DNA of 7,237 bases from Vulcanococcus sp. SFB_649D_100_25 (GCA_030833825.1 JAURGL010000084.1:1-7237); one strand, 5' to 3'; shown: positions 1-5,553, numbered from the stretch's first letter. Program-made: numbers and translations. The notes: a model not told the origin generated them from the letters alone.

Positions 1-33
1 TTGTCCGTTCAGGACTTCCATCTAACCCACCTG

Positions 34-67
34 ACCGCGCGGGGCCTTGGCCACCGCGCGGTTTTTT
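34..67 (+). terminator. Intrinsic terminator upstream of truA
   Basis: The self-complementary octamer CCGCGCGG occurs at 35-42 and again at 54-61, and the second copy is followed by six T at 62-67. GG at 43-44 can also pair with CC at 51-52 around a CCTTGG loop. A GC-rich stem followed directly by a T run is the classic Rho-independent layout. It probably ends transcripts from the gene upstream of the window, which by cyanobacterial gene order would be rplQ; I see no recognisable L17 residues in bases 1-33. It lies only 30 bases before the truA start, so it may work as a partial terminator inside the ribosomal-protein transcript. Confidence 0.85.
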
Positions 68-84
68 CTGTTCTGCGCTTGTTC

Positions 85-89
85 AGGAG
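85..89 (+). promoter_or_regulatory. Ribosome-binding site deciding the truA start
   Basis: AGGAG at 85-89 sits 8 bases before the GTG at 98-100, an ideal Shine-Dalgarno distance. This supports GTG 98 as the start. The in-frame TTG at 47 is rejected because it lies inside the terminator hairpin. Confidence 0.7.
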
Positions 90-97
90 CAGCCCCA

Positions 98-952
98 GTG
101 CCTGAGCCGGTGAGACGCATCGCCCTTTGCCTGCAGTACGACGGCTCCGCCTACTGCGGCTGGCAACGCCAGCCTCGGGATCCCAGCGTGCAGGAGACCC
201 TGGAAGCGGCCCTCGCTCAGCTGGACCCCCATCGCCCAACCAGCGTTGTGGCGGCGGGTCGCACCGACAGCGGGGTGCATGCAGCCGGGCAAGTGGTCCA
301 CTTTGACTGCACCGGCCCGATCCCTGCCCAGCGCTGGGCGGCCGCCCTGAATGGGCGCCTCCCGGCCAACATTCGGGTTCGAGCAGGGGCAGCTGTCCCA
401 TTGGATTGGCACGCCTGCTTCTCGGCCAGCTACCGCCGCTACCGATACACCCTCTACAACGCCCGGATCCCCAACCTGTTTCTGGCCCCCTGGAGCTGGC
501 ACCGTTACCAGGTCCGCCTCGATGAGGAGCGGATGCGGGAAGCCCTGGAGGACATGCTCGGGGAACACGACTTCGCAGCTTTTGAACGGGCCGGGAGTGC
601 CCGCTCCCATTCCCGCACTACTCTTCAGGAGGTGCAGGTCCTGCGGCGTGGTGACCTGATCGAGGTGGAGCTGCAGGCCAGTGGCTTCCTCTATGGGATG
701 GTTCGCCTGGTGATGGGGCAGCTGGTGGCCGTTGGGGAGGGCCGCCTCAGCCTGGAGGCATTCCGGCGGCGCTGGCGCAGCCAGGCCCGCGATGAGGTGA
801 AGGAGGCGGCTCCGCCCCAGGGTTTGTGCCTGCTGCGGGTGGGATACCCCACGGAGGTGTTCCCCCAGGCTGCCTGGTACGATTGTCAACCGCGGTATTT
901 GCTGGAGGGCTCTGATGCACCGCCAGCAGCACCGAGTCAGTCCAAGCACTGA
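98..952 (+). CDS. truA: tRNA pseudouridine(38-40) synthase TruA
   Basis: TruA isomerises uridines at positions 38, 39 and 40 of the tRNA anticodon arm to pseudouridine and acts in the cytoplasm. The product is 284 residues from the GTG start, close to the usual length of about 260-290. The N-terminal strand with QYDGSAYCGWQRQ (residues 13-25) and the catalytic loop GRTDSGVHA (54-62, nucleophile Asp57) are typical. RYRYTLYN (114-121) carries the conserved active-site Tyr, probably Tyr117. DFAAFERAGSARSHSRTT (158-175) and GFLYGMVR (196-203, conserved Arg203) complete the family signature. The GTG start is chosen for its AGGAG site 8 bases upstream. The gene follows an intrinsic terminator, and its TGA (950-952) lies inside a short inverted repeat. 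Its position before rplM is standard in cyanobacteria. The last 15 or so residues are a low-complexity Ser/Pro/Ala tail outside the fold. Confidence 0.96.
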   Translation: MPEPVRRIALCLQYDGSAYCGWQRQPRDPSVQETLEAALAQLDPHRPTSVVAAGRTDSGVHAAGQVVHFDCTGPIPAQRWAAALNGRLPANIRVRAGAAVPLDWHACFSASYRRYRYTLYNARIPNLFLAPWSWHRYQVRLDEERMREALEDMLGEHDFAAFERAGSARSHSRTTLQEVQVLRRGDLIEVELQASGFLYGMVRLVMGQLVAVGEGRLSLEAFRRRWRSQARDEVKEAAPPQGLCLLRVGYPTEVFPQAAWYDCQPRYLLEGSDAPPAAPSQSKH

Positions 953-954
953 CT
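935..954 (+). repeat. Inverted repeat across the truA stop codon
   Basis: AGTCAGT at 935-941 and ACTGACT at 948-954 form a perfect 7-bp stem with a 6-base loop, and the right arm contains the truA TGA (950-952). No T run follows, so it is not a standard intrinsic terminator. It could stabilise the 3' end of the truA message or slow the ribosome at the stop. The function is unproven. Confidence 0.5.
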
Positions 955-1235
955 GGGTCTGCCGGTCTCAGAGCTGATCTGCCGAGTTCTTCGGTACTTC
1001 CAGCCCACGGCGAGTGCTCCTTCGGGGGTTCGCCAGCTTTTGATGCTCCTGCTCCAAAGTCCTGTCTCCCGAAGGGGGTCAGGCGAAGCGGTAGGTTCAC
1101 TCCATGAGCTTGAGGCCCCCGATTCATCGGGTGCCTGCCGTTCTAAGTCGAGACCTTCAGTCCAGACACCCTGTCCCAACCCCACCCCGCTCTGCCGTGG
1201 TGATGGGGTCCTATCCGAACCGGCCCGCCGGCGCG
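953..1235 (+). other. Non-coding gap before rplM with several hairpins; possible mRNA leader
   Basis: This 283-base stretch contains no convincing gene. An ATG at 1104 is in frame with rplM but would add 44 residues unlike any L13 N-terminus. Visible structures are a small hairpin CCGA/TCGG at 982-994; GGCGA at 1009-1013 pairing with TCGCC at 1030-1034; CCTTCGGG at 1019-1026 pairing with CCCGAAGG at 1068-1075; and a strong hairpin at 1113-1136 (AGGC, one mismatch, CCCGA, loop TTCA, TCGGG, GCCT). Only 32 and 85 bases separate the later genes of the cluster, so this gap is unusually long for the neighbourhood. It probably holds the rplM promoter and a structured 5' untranslated region. No good -35/-10 pair is evident by eye, and no clear Shine-Dalgarno precedes the ATG at 1236. 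Confidence 0.5.
1009..1087 (+). promoter_or_regulatory. Candidate alternative-pairing or pseudoknot element in the rplM leader
   Basis: TTCGCC at 1029-1034 can pair upstream (TCGCC with GGCGA at 1009-1013) or downstream (with GGCGAA at 1082-1087). CCTTCGGG at 1019-1026 can pair with CCCGAAGG at 1068-1075. If both downstream pairings form together, their order is interleaved and gives an H-type pseudoknot. The complementarity is read directly; folding and regulation, for example feedback by L13 or S9, are inferred. It matches no leader family that I can name. Confidence 0.3.
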
Positions 1236-1688
1236 ATGAACAAGACTCTCGTCCCTCCTCAGGATTCCTCCGCTCGCCAGTGGTATCTGGTGGACGCGGA
1301 GAACCAGACCCTCGGCCGGCTTGCCAGCGAGGTGGCTTCGGTTCTGCGAGGTAAGAACAACCCCAACTTCGCCCCCCACATTGACGCCGGCGACTTTGTC
1401 GTGGTGATCAACGCTGAGAAGGTGAAGGTCAGCGGCAATAAGGCCTCCGACAAGGTCTACCGCCGTCACTCCGGTCGTCCCGGTGGGATGAAGACCGAAA
1501 CCTTCGCTGCGCTGCAGGCCCGGATCCCCGAGCGGATCATCGAGAAGGCTGTGAAGGGGATGCTTCCCCACAACGCCCTCGGTCGTCAGCTGTTCCGCAA
1601 GCTGAAGGTCTACAAGGGTGCTGAGCACCCCCATGCCGCCCAGCAGCCCAAGGCTCTGGCCCTCGATCCCGCCGCTTCCGCCCAATGA
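1236..1688 (+). CDS. rplM: 50S ribosomal protein L13
   Basis: L13 is an early-assembly protein of the large ribosomal subunit that binds 23S rRNA. The product is 150 residues, the usual cyanobacterial length. The start is placed at ATG 1236 because the protein then begins MNKT and runs quickly into QWYLVDAENQTLGRLASEVA (residues 15-34), as in other cyanobacteria. The family signatures SGNKASDKVYRRHSGRPGG (about 66-84), KGMLPHNALGRQ (about 107-118) and KVYKGAEHPHAAQQP (about 124-138) are all present. Compared with E. coli L13 (142 residues) it has a short N-terminal extension and an Ala/Asp/Pro C-terminus. No obvious Shine-Dalgarno precedes it. The TGA overlaps the ATG of rpsI, consistent with translational coupling of these two ribosomal proteins. 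Confidence 0.97.
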   Translation: MNKTLVPPQDSSARQWYLVDAENQTLGRLASEVASVLRGKNNPNFAPHIDAGDFVVVINAEKVKVSGNKASDKVYRRHSGRPGGMKTETFAALQARIPERIIEKAVKGMLPHNALGRQLFRKLKVYKGAEHPHAAQQPKALALDPAASAQ

Positions 1689-2086
1689 GCTCCACCAAAG
1701 TCGTCTACTGGGGAACCGGCCGTCGTAAGACCGCCGTCGCCCGTGTTCGCGTTGTGCCCGGCAATGGCACCGTGACCATCAACGGCCGCCCTGGCGATAA
1801 CTACCTGAACTACAACCCCGTCTATCTGGCGGCGGTCAAGGCACCCCTGCAGACCCTGGGTCTCTCCAGCGAGTACGACCTGCTGGTGAACGTGCGCGGT
1901 GGTGGCCTCACCGGCCAAGCCGACGCCATCAAGCAAGGTGCCGCCCGGGCCCTGTGCGAACTCTCCCCCGAGAACCGCAAGCCCCTCAAAACCGAAGGCC
2001 ACCTCAGCCGTGACCCTCGCGCCAAGGAGCGCCGTAAGTACGGCCTGAAGAAAGCCCGTAAGGCGCCTCAGTTCTCCAAGCGCTGA
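1685..2086 (+). CDS. rpsI: 30S ribosomal protein S9
   Basis: S9 belongs to the small-subunit head, and its C-terminal tail reaches the P-site tRNA. The product is 133 residues, a normal length. YWGTGRRKTAVARV (residues 8-21), the glycine-rich stretch RGGGLTGQADAIKQGAARAL (about 71-90) and the basic tail ending KKARKAPQFSKR are diagnostic; the terminal SKR is the part that contacts P-site tRNA. The ATG at 1685-1687 overlaps the rplM stop in an ATGA arrangement, so it is probably translated by coupling rather than from its own strong ribosome-binding site. rpmE follows after 32 bases. Confidence 0.98.
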   Translation: MSSTKVVYWGTGRRKTAVARVRVVPGNGTVTINGRPGDNYLNYNPVYLAAVKAPLQTLGLSSEYDLLVNVRGGGLTGQADAIKQGAARALCELSPENRKPLKTEGHLSRDPRAKERRKYGLKKARKAPQFSKR

Positions 2087-2118
2087 TTCAGCACCCGCAC
2101 CTCAGCCCCGTACCCGTC

Positions 2119-2382
2119 ATGCCGAAGGCCGACATTCATCCCACCTGGTATCCCGATGCCAAGGTGATCTGCAACGGAGAGGTGGTGATGACCACCGGCT
2201 CCACCTCCCCCGAGATCCACGTCGACGTCTGGAGCGGCAACCACCCCTTCTATACCGGGACCCAAAAGATCCTGGACACCGAAGGTCGTGTGGATCGCTT
2301 CATGCGCAAGTACGGCATGGGCAGCTCCGGTGGCGATGCCGCCAAGGCTGAGCCCAAGGCTGAAGACGCTGCCAAGGCCTGA
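2119..2382 (+). CDS. rpmE: 50S ribosomal protein L31, zinc-free type with extended tail
   Basis: L31 bridges the two ribosomal subunits near the central protuberance and 5S rRNA. The product is 87 residues against about 70 in E. coli. The L31 core is clear: DIHPTWYPDAKVICNGEVV (residues 5-23), the HVDVWSGNHPFYTG segment (34-47) and GRVDRFMRKYG (56-66). The zinc ligands of the classical C+ form are missing: the CxC pair is replaced around residues 17-19, leaving one Cys (18), and the CxxC pair is replaced by Trp38 and Asn41. It therefore belongs to the zinc-independent (C-) forms while keeping the layout of the main L31 type. Residues 67-87 form a low-complexity Gly/Ala/Lys/Glu tail built from AKAE-like repeats. 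It starts 32 bases after rpsI and is followed by a strong terminator. Confidence 0.95.
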   Translation: MPKADIHPTWYPDAKVICNGEVVMTTGSTSPEIHVDVWSGNHPFYTGTQKILDTEGRVDRFMRKYGMGSSGGDAAKAEPKAEDAAKA

Positions 2383-2418
2383 TCTGATCAGCGCGTCTGG
2401 CGTGAATCGTTGTTGTGT

Positions 2419-2448
2419 AGCCGGATGCTCTTGGGCGTCCGGCTTTTT
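2419..2448 (+). terminator. Intrinsic terminator after rpmE
   Basis: The left arm at 2419-2429 (AGCCGGATGCT) pairs with the right arm at 2434-2444 (GGCGTCCGGCT), giving an 11-bp stem with two G-U pairs and a CTTG loop. Five T in a row (2444-2448) follow from the last stem base. This is a textbook Rho-independent terminator ending the truA/rplM-rpsI-rpmE transcript. prfA starts only 19 bases further on. Confidence 0.92.
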
Positions 2449-2467
2449 GCTTGCTTGAGCTCTCCTG

Positions 2468-3571
2468 ATGGACGCCTCCTTCCTGCGTGAACGTCTGGAG
2501 ACGGCGCGCAACACCTTCGAGACCCTCGAAAGGCAGTTGGCTGACCCCGACGTGGCGGCCAATCCCGCGCAGCTGGAGCCCATCGCCCGTGAGCGCGCCC
2601 GCCTTGAGCCTCTGGTGACGGGCTACGGGCAGCTCTGTCAGTGGCGCCAGCAGGAGCAGGACGCGAAGGCCCTGCTGAAGGAATCCAGGGGCGATCAGGA
2701 GATGGAAGCCCTGGCCCAGGAGGAACTCGCCGATCTGGCGACCCGGATCGCAGCCATGGAGGAGGAGCTCACCTTGGCCCTGCTGCCCAGGGACCCCCGC
2801 GATGAGCGCAGCGTGATGCTCGAGATCCGCGCTGGAGCCGGTGGGGATGAGGCGGCGATCTGGGCTGGTGATCTGGCCCGGATGTACGAGCGTTATGCCC
2901 AGAGCGTGGGCTGGAAGGTTCAGCCCGTGAGTGCCTCAGAAGCTGAACTGGGCGGCTACAAGGAATTGATCCTGGCGATTCAGGGCGACAGCGTCTTCAG
3001 TCAGCTCAAGTTCGAGGCTGGGGTGCATCGGGTGCAGCGGGTGCCGGCCACCGAATCCCAGGGCCGGGTGCACACTTCCACCGCCACGGTGGCCGTGATG
3101 CCTGAGGCCGACCCGGTGGAGGTGCAGATCGATCCTGGCGACCTGGAGATCAGCACGGCCCGCTCTGGGGGGGCCGGCGGGCAGAACGTGAACAAGGTGG
3201 AAACCGCGGTGGATCTGCTCCACAAGCCCACAGGGATCCGGGTGTTCTGCACCCAAGAGCGCTCCCAGCTGCAGAACCGGGAGCGGGCGATGGAGATTCT
3301 GCGGGCCAAGCTTTACGAGCGGGAGTTGGCCGAAGCCAACGCCAAGGAGCGTTCCGCCCGCCTGGCTCAGGTGGGCAGCGGAGACCGCAGCGAGAAAATC
3401 CGGACCTACAACTACAAGGACAACCGCACCACCGATCACCGGCTGGGGCGCAACTTCTCCCTGGAGCCGGTGCTGCAGGGGCAGCTGGCGGAGTTGATCG
3501 GGGCCTGTGTGTCCGCGGATCAACGCAGGCAGCTCGAGGAGCTGGCGCAGCAGGCGGCTGGCGTCGACTAG
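2468..3571 (+). CDS. prfA: Peptide chain release factor 1 (RF1)
   Basis: RF1 recognises UAA and UAG stop codons in the ribosomal A site and triggers release of the finished peptide. The product is 367 residues, close to the usual 355-365. Residues 1-105 form the helical, coiled-coil-rich N-terminal domain. EIRAGAGGDEA (119-129) is conserved. The codon-recognition tripeptide is PAT (193-195) within HRVQRVPATESQGRVHTST, which marks RF1 rather than RF2 (SPF type). The catalytic loop SGGAGGQNVNKVET (233-246) contains GGQ with Gln239. GSGDRSEKIRTYNYKDNRTTDHR (303-325) is the typical RF1 C-terminal signature. The ATG start has only a weak upstream GAG. The gene directly follows a terminator and ends TAG, sharing a CTAG with the convergent HNH gene. 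Confidence 0.98.
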   Translation: MDASFLRERLETARNTFETLERQLADPDVAANPAQLEPIARERARLEPLVTGYGQLCQWRQQEQDAKALLKESRGDQEMEALAQEELADLATRIAAMEEELTLALLPRDPRDERSVMLEIRAGAGGDEAAIWAGDLARMYERYAQSVGWKVQPVSASEAELGGYKELILAIQGDSVFSQLKFEAGVHRVQRVPATESQGRVHTSTATVAVMPEADPVEVQIDPGDLEISTARSGGAGGQNVNKVETAVDLLHKPTGIRVFCTQERSQLQNRERAMEILRAKLYERELAEANAKERSARLAQVGSGDRSEKIRTYNYKDNRTTDHRLGRNFSLEPVLQGQLAELIGACVSADQRRQLEELAQQAAGVD

Positions 3572-4098
3572 GCGGCGGCCTGTTGATCCGGCGTGTCGTC
3601 CCAGCCCAGGACGTACTTGGCCCATTCCTGGTGGTCGCCGGCGGCCATTTGGCGCTGGGCTTCAAACAGAGGGCCGCTGAGGGGCCTCCGGGGCGGGGGG
3701 CTCAGGGGCATCCCCGCCTCCCGGGGCGTGCGGTTGCCCTTATGGACGTTGCAGCGCAGGCAGGCCGTGGTGACGTTGTCCCAACTGTGGCTGCCGCCGC
3801 GGCTGCGGGGGATCACATGATCGATGGAGAGCCGCTCACTCTCACTGCCGCAGTACTGGCAGCGGTGCCCATCGCGATGGAACACGTTGCGGCGGGTCAG
3901 GGGCAGGGGCCGGAAAGGGACCCTCACGAATTGCCGCAGGCGGATCACCGTTGGCAGGGCCAGACCCGGTCTGAGCTGACGTCCAGGGTGATGTTCCAGC
4001 CCCTCGGCTTTTCCCTTGAGGACCATCACACAGGCCCGCCGCCAGCTGGTGATGTTCAGCGGCTCGTAGGAGGCGTTGAGAACCAGAACCGAGCCCAT
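3568..4098 (-). CDS. HNH endonuclease-family protein
   Basis: The product is a 176-residue protein with a C-terminal zinc-supported HNH (beta-beta-alpha-metal) nuclease module. It opens with MGSVLVLNASYEPLNITSW, a pattern I recognise from a widespread family of small bacterial HNH proteins. The zinc knuckles are CQYC (Cys80, Cys83) and CLRC (Cys113, Cys116). The nuclease core is IDHVIPRSRGG (92-102, His94), WDN (Asn108) and CNVHKGNRTP (116-125, Asn117/His119), so the metal-site residues appear intact. The N-terminal 70 residues, basic and rich in Leu/Val, are of unknown role. No methylase, mobile element, group I intron or homing-site context is seen, so this looks like a standalone chromosomal gene. 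ATG at 4098 is preferred; an in-frame ATG at 4149 would add 17 residues but coincides with a candidate -10 box. The cellular role is unknown. Confidence 0.88.
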   Translation of the reverse strand: MGSVLVLNASYEPLNITSWRRACVMVLKGKAEGLEHHPGRQLRPGLALPTVIRLRQFVRVPFRPLPLTRRNVFHRDGHRCQYCGSESERLSIDHVIPRSRGGSHSWDNVTTACLRCNVHKGNRTPREAGMPLSPPPRRPLSGPLFEAQRQMAAGDHQEWAKYVLGWDDTPDQQAAA

Positions 4099-4147
4099 GG
4101 GAGCGCCGCCTGGGGGCTGCCGGATGGCAGCTCCTTGAATTGGGGGC

Positions 4148-4176
4148 ATGCTAGGTCCAGCTTCCAGGTCTGTCCT
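4148..4176 (-). promoter_or_regulatory. Candidate sigma70-type promoter of the HNH gene
   Basis: On the minus strand AGGACA (4176-4171) and TAGCAT (4153-4148) are separated by 17 bases, and each matches its consensus at four of six positions. Transcription would begin near 4141, leaving about 42 bases of leader before ATG 4098. That leader contains an AGGAG followed by a hairpin: GCTGCC/GGCAGC around an ATCC loop, within 4113-4134. The spacing is right but the boxes are weak. Confidence 0.3.
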
Positions 4177-4200
4177 GTAGCCCACGTAGCCTGAAAGGGG

Positions 4201-5418
4201 ATGTCTGAAGCCTCGTCTGCTGCTGCATCGGGAGGCTTCCTCTCCACCGACTGGGCTCCGCAGCCCCATCCGCGCCAGCGGGCCTGGGTGGAGGTGTGCG
4301 AAGCAGCCGTGCAGGCCAACGCCCGCAGCCTGGGTCGTTCCCTGGCGGCCGGCTGCAGCCTGATGGCGGTGGTCAAGGCCGATGGGTATGGCCATGGGGC
4401 GGTCCCTGTGGCCCGTTCGGCGGCGGCGGGCGGGGCCAGTTGCTTTGGGGTGGCCACCCTGCAGGAGGGTGTGGAGCTGCGCCAGGCGGGCCTGGATCAG
4501 CCGGTCTTGGTGCTCGGCAACCTCAGTCATCCCGACGAGCTGAGGGCTTGCCTGCACTGGCAGCTGATGCCCACCTTGAGCGGGATGCGCGAGGCCCTGC
4601 TCTGCCAGAACCTCGCCAGCGGCAGTGGCCGTCAAATGGTGGCCCACCTCAAGCTCGATACCGGGATGACCCGCCTTGGGGCCCCCTGGCAGGAGGGCCC
4701 GCGCCTGCTGGAGGCCCTCGCCGGACTGGATGCCCTGCAGCTTGGGGGGATCTATTCCCATCTGGCCGACGCCGATGCCCCTGGTACGGGCCTTGATCCG
4801 CTGACCAGCCAGCAGCAGCAGCGCTTTGAGGAGGTGCTCAGCGGGCTGCAGCGGCAGGGCCTCGATCCCGGCTGCCGGCATCTCGCGAACTCCGCGGGCA
4901 CTCTGCGCAGCGCCGGGCTTCACTACGACCTGGTGCGGGTTGGGCTCGCCCTGTACGGCCACAGCCCGGCAGCCCACCTGGCCGGAGCCATTCCCCTGGA
5001 GGCGGCCATGACCCTGCACGCCCGGGTGAGCCTGATCCGGGAGGTGGGTGCGGGAGTGGGGGTGAGCTACGGCCACCGGTTCCACACCTCCCGGCCCAGC
5101 CGCCTGGCGGTGGTGGGGATCGGCTACGCCGATGGGGTGCCTCGCTTGCTCTCCAACCGCCTGCAGGTGCTGTTCCAGGGACAGCGCCTCCAGCAGGTGG
5201 GGGCGATCACGATGGATCAGATGGTTCTCGATGCCACCGACCTGCCCCAGTTGGAGGCGGGAAGTGTGGTCACCCTGTTGGGGGAGGACTGCGGAGAGCT
5301 GATTGATCCCCAGGCCTGGAGTGAGCCGATCGGGACCATCCCCTGGGAAATCCTCTGCGGCTTCAAACATCGGCTGCCGAGGCTGCCCCAGCAGCGCGAG
5401 CAAGGCACCAACGGCTGA
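4201..5418 (+). CDS. alr: Alanine racemase
   Basis: Alanine racemase is a cytoplasmic PLP enzyme that interconverts L- and D-alanine and supplies D-Ala for peptidoglycan. The product is 405 residues, slightly long for the family because of about 26 extra N-terminal residues before the core begins at RAWVEV (27-32). The PLP-lysine motif MAVVKADGYGHG (55-66) has Lys59. KLDTGMTRLG (151-160), HLANSAGTL (227-235) and RVGLALYG (246-253) follow. The second catalytic residue is Tyr290 in VSYGHRF, and GIGYADGVPR (306-315) and ITMDQMVLD (336-344) complete the fold. Four glutamines at 204-207 come from a CAG-rich run. ATG 4201 is the first possible start because an in-frame TGA lies at 4192-4194. GGGG immediately before it is too close to be a good Shine-Dalgarno. 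The gene ends in tandem stops (TGA 5416-5418, TAG 5419-5421), and tRNA-Ser begins 18 bases later. Confidence 0.96.
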   Translation: MSEASSAAASGGFLSTDWAPQPHPRQRAWVEVCEAAVQANARSLGRSLAAGCSLMAVVKADGYGHGAVPVARSAAAGGASCFGVATLQEGVELRQAGLDQPVLVLGNLSHPDELRACLHWQLMPTLSGMREALLCQNLASGSGRQMVAHLKLDTGMTRLGAPWQEGPRLLEALAGLDALQLGGIYSHLADADAPGTGLDPLTSQQQQRFEEVLSGLQRQGLDPGCRHLANSAGTLRSAGLHYDLVRVGLALYGHSPAAHLAGAIPLEAAMTLHARVSLIREVGAGVGVSYGHRFHTSRPSRLAVVGIGYADGVPRLLSNRLQVLFQGQRLQQVGAITMDQMVLDATDLPQLEAGSVVTLLGEDCGELIDPQAWSEPIGTIPWEILCGFKHRLPRLPQQREQGTNG

Positions 5419-5436
5419 TAGGCTTTGCGGGCCGCT

Positions 5437-5525
5437 GGAGAGGTGGCTGAGTGGTTGAAAGCGGCTCCCTGCTAAGGAGTTACAGGAGGCAACTTCTGTC
5501 GAGGGTTCGAATCCCTCCCTCTCCG
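5437..5525 (+). tRNA. tRNA-Ser, anticodon GCU
   Basis: An 89-base class II tRNA reading AGC/AGU serine codons. The acceptor stem pairs GGAGAGG (5437-5443) with CCTCTCC (5518-5524), with G73 at 5525 as the serine-type discriminator. A D-arm with the AGTGGTTGAAA loop follows. The anticodon stem is GCTCC (5464-5468) with GGAGT (5476-5480), including one G-U pair, and the loop CTGCTAA places GCT at 5471-5473. The long variable arm (ACAGGAG with CTTCTGT, loop GCAA, 5482-5499) is typical of tRNA-Ser. The T-arm is GAGGG, TTCGAAT, CCCTC (5501-5517). CCA is not encoded and must be added after transcription. The gene lies 18 bases after the alr stop on the same strand with no evident terminator or promoter between, so it may be processed from an alr transcript. 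Confidence 0.97.
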
Positions 5526-5535
5526 TTTCAAGACA

Positions 5536-5553
5536 GGCTCCCGTCCGGGAGCC
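5536..5553. terminator. Hairpin after tRNA-Ser, possible terminator
   Basis: GGCTCCC (5536-5542) and GGGAGCC (5547-5553) form a perfect 7-bp stem with a GTCC loop, ten bases beyond the tRNA. No T run follows on either strand, so intrinsic termination is uncertain. It sits in the 44-base gap between two convergent units and could serve both, as a terminator or as a 3'-end barrier. Confidence 0.45.

Noticed and set aside
1..33. 3' end of rplQ
   Set aside because: Expected from gene order, but none of the three frames shows a recognisable L17 C-terminus, so it was not annotated.
47..97. N-terminal extension of TruA from TTG 47
   Set aside because: The start would lie inside the terminator hairpin and the 17 extra residues do not resemble TruA; AGGAG at 85-89 points to GTG 98.
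83..949. 288-codon minus-strand open frame opposite truA
   Set aside because: No recognisable domain, and it is the shadow of a clearly conserved gene.
1104..1235. N-terminal extension of L13 from ATG 1104
   Set aside because: The 44 added residues are Pro/Arg/Ser-rich and unlike L13, and the normal cyanobacterial start MNKT is at 1236.
3869..3880. Perfect 12-bp palindrome CCATCGCGATGG
   Set aside because: It lies in the conserved coding part of the HNH gene (HRDGH region) and is single; chance is a sufficient explanation. It is not the cyanobacterial HIP1 octamer, which I did not see in the window.
3568..4098. HNH gene as part of a restriction system, homing intron or CRISPR/Cas9 remnant
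   Set aside because: No methylase, RuvC domain, intron structure or repeat array is present nearby; neighbours are conserved housekeeping genes.
5437..5525. tRNA-Ser as an integration site (att) for a mobile element
   Set aside because: No integrase, no duplicated tRNA 3' end, and the flanking genes look like normal chromosome.
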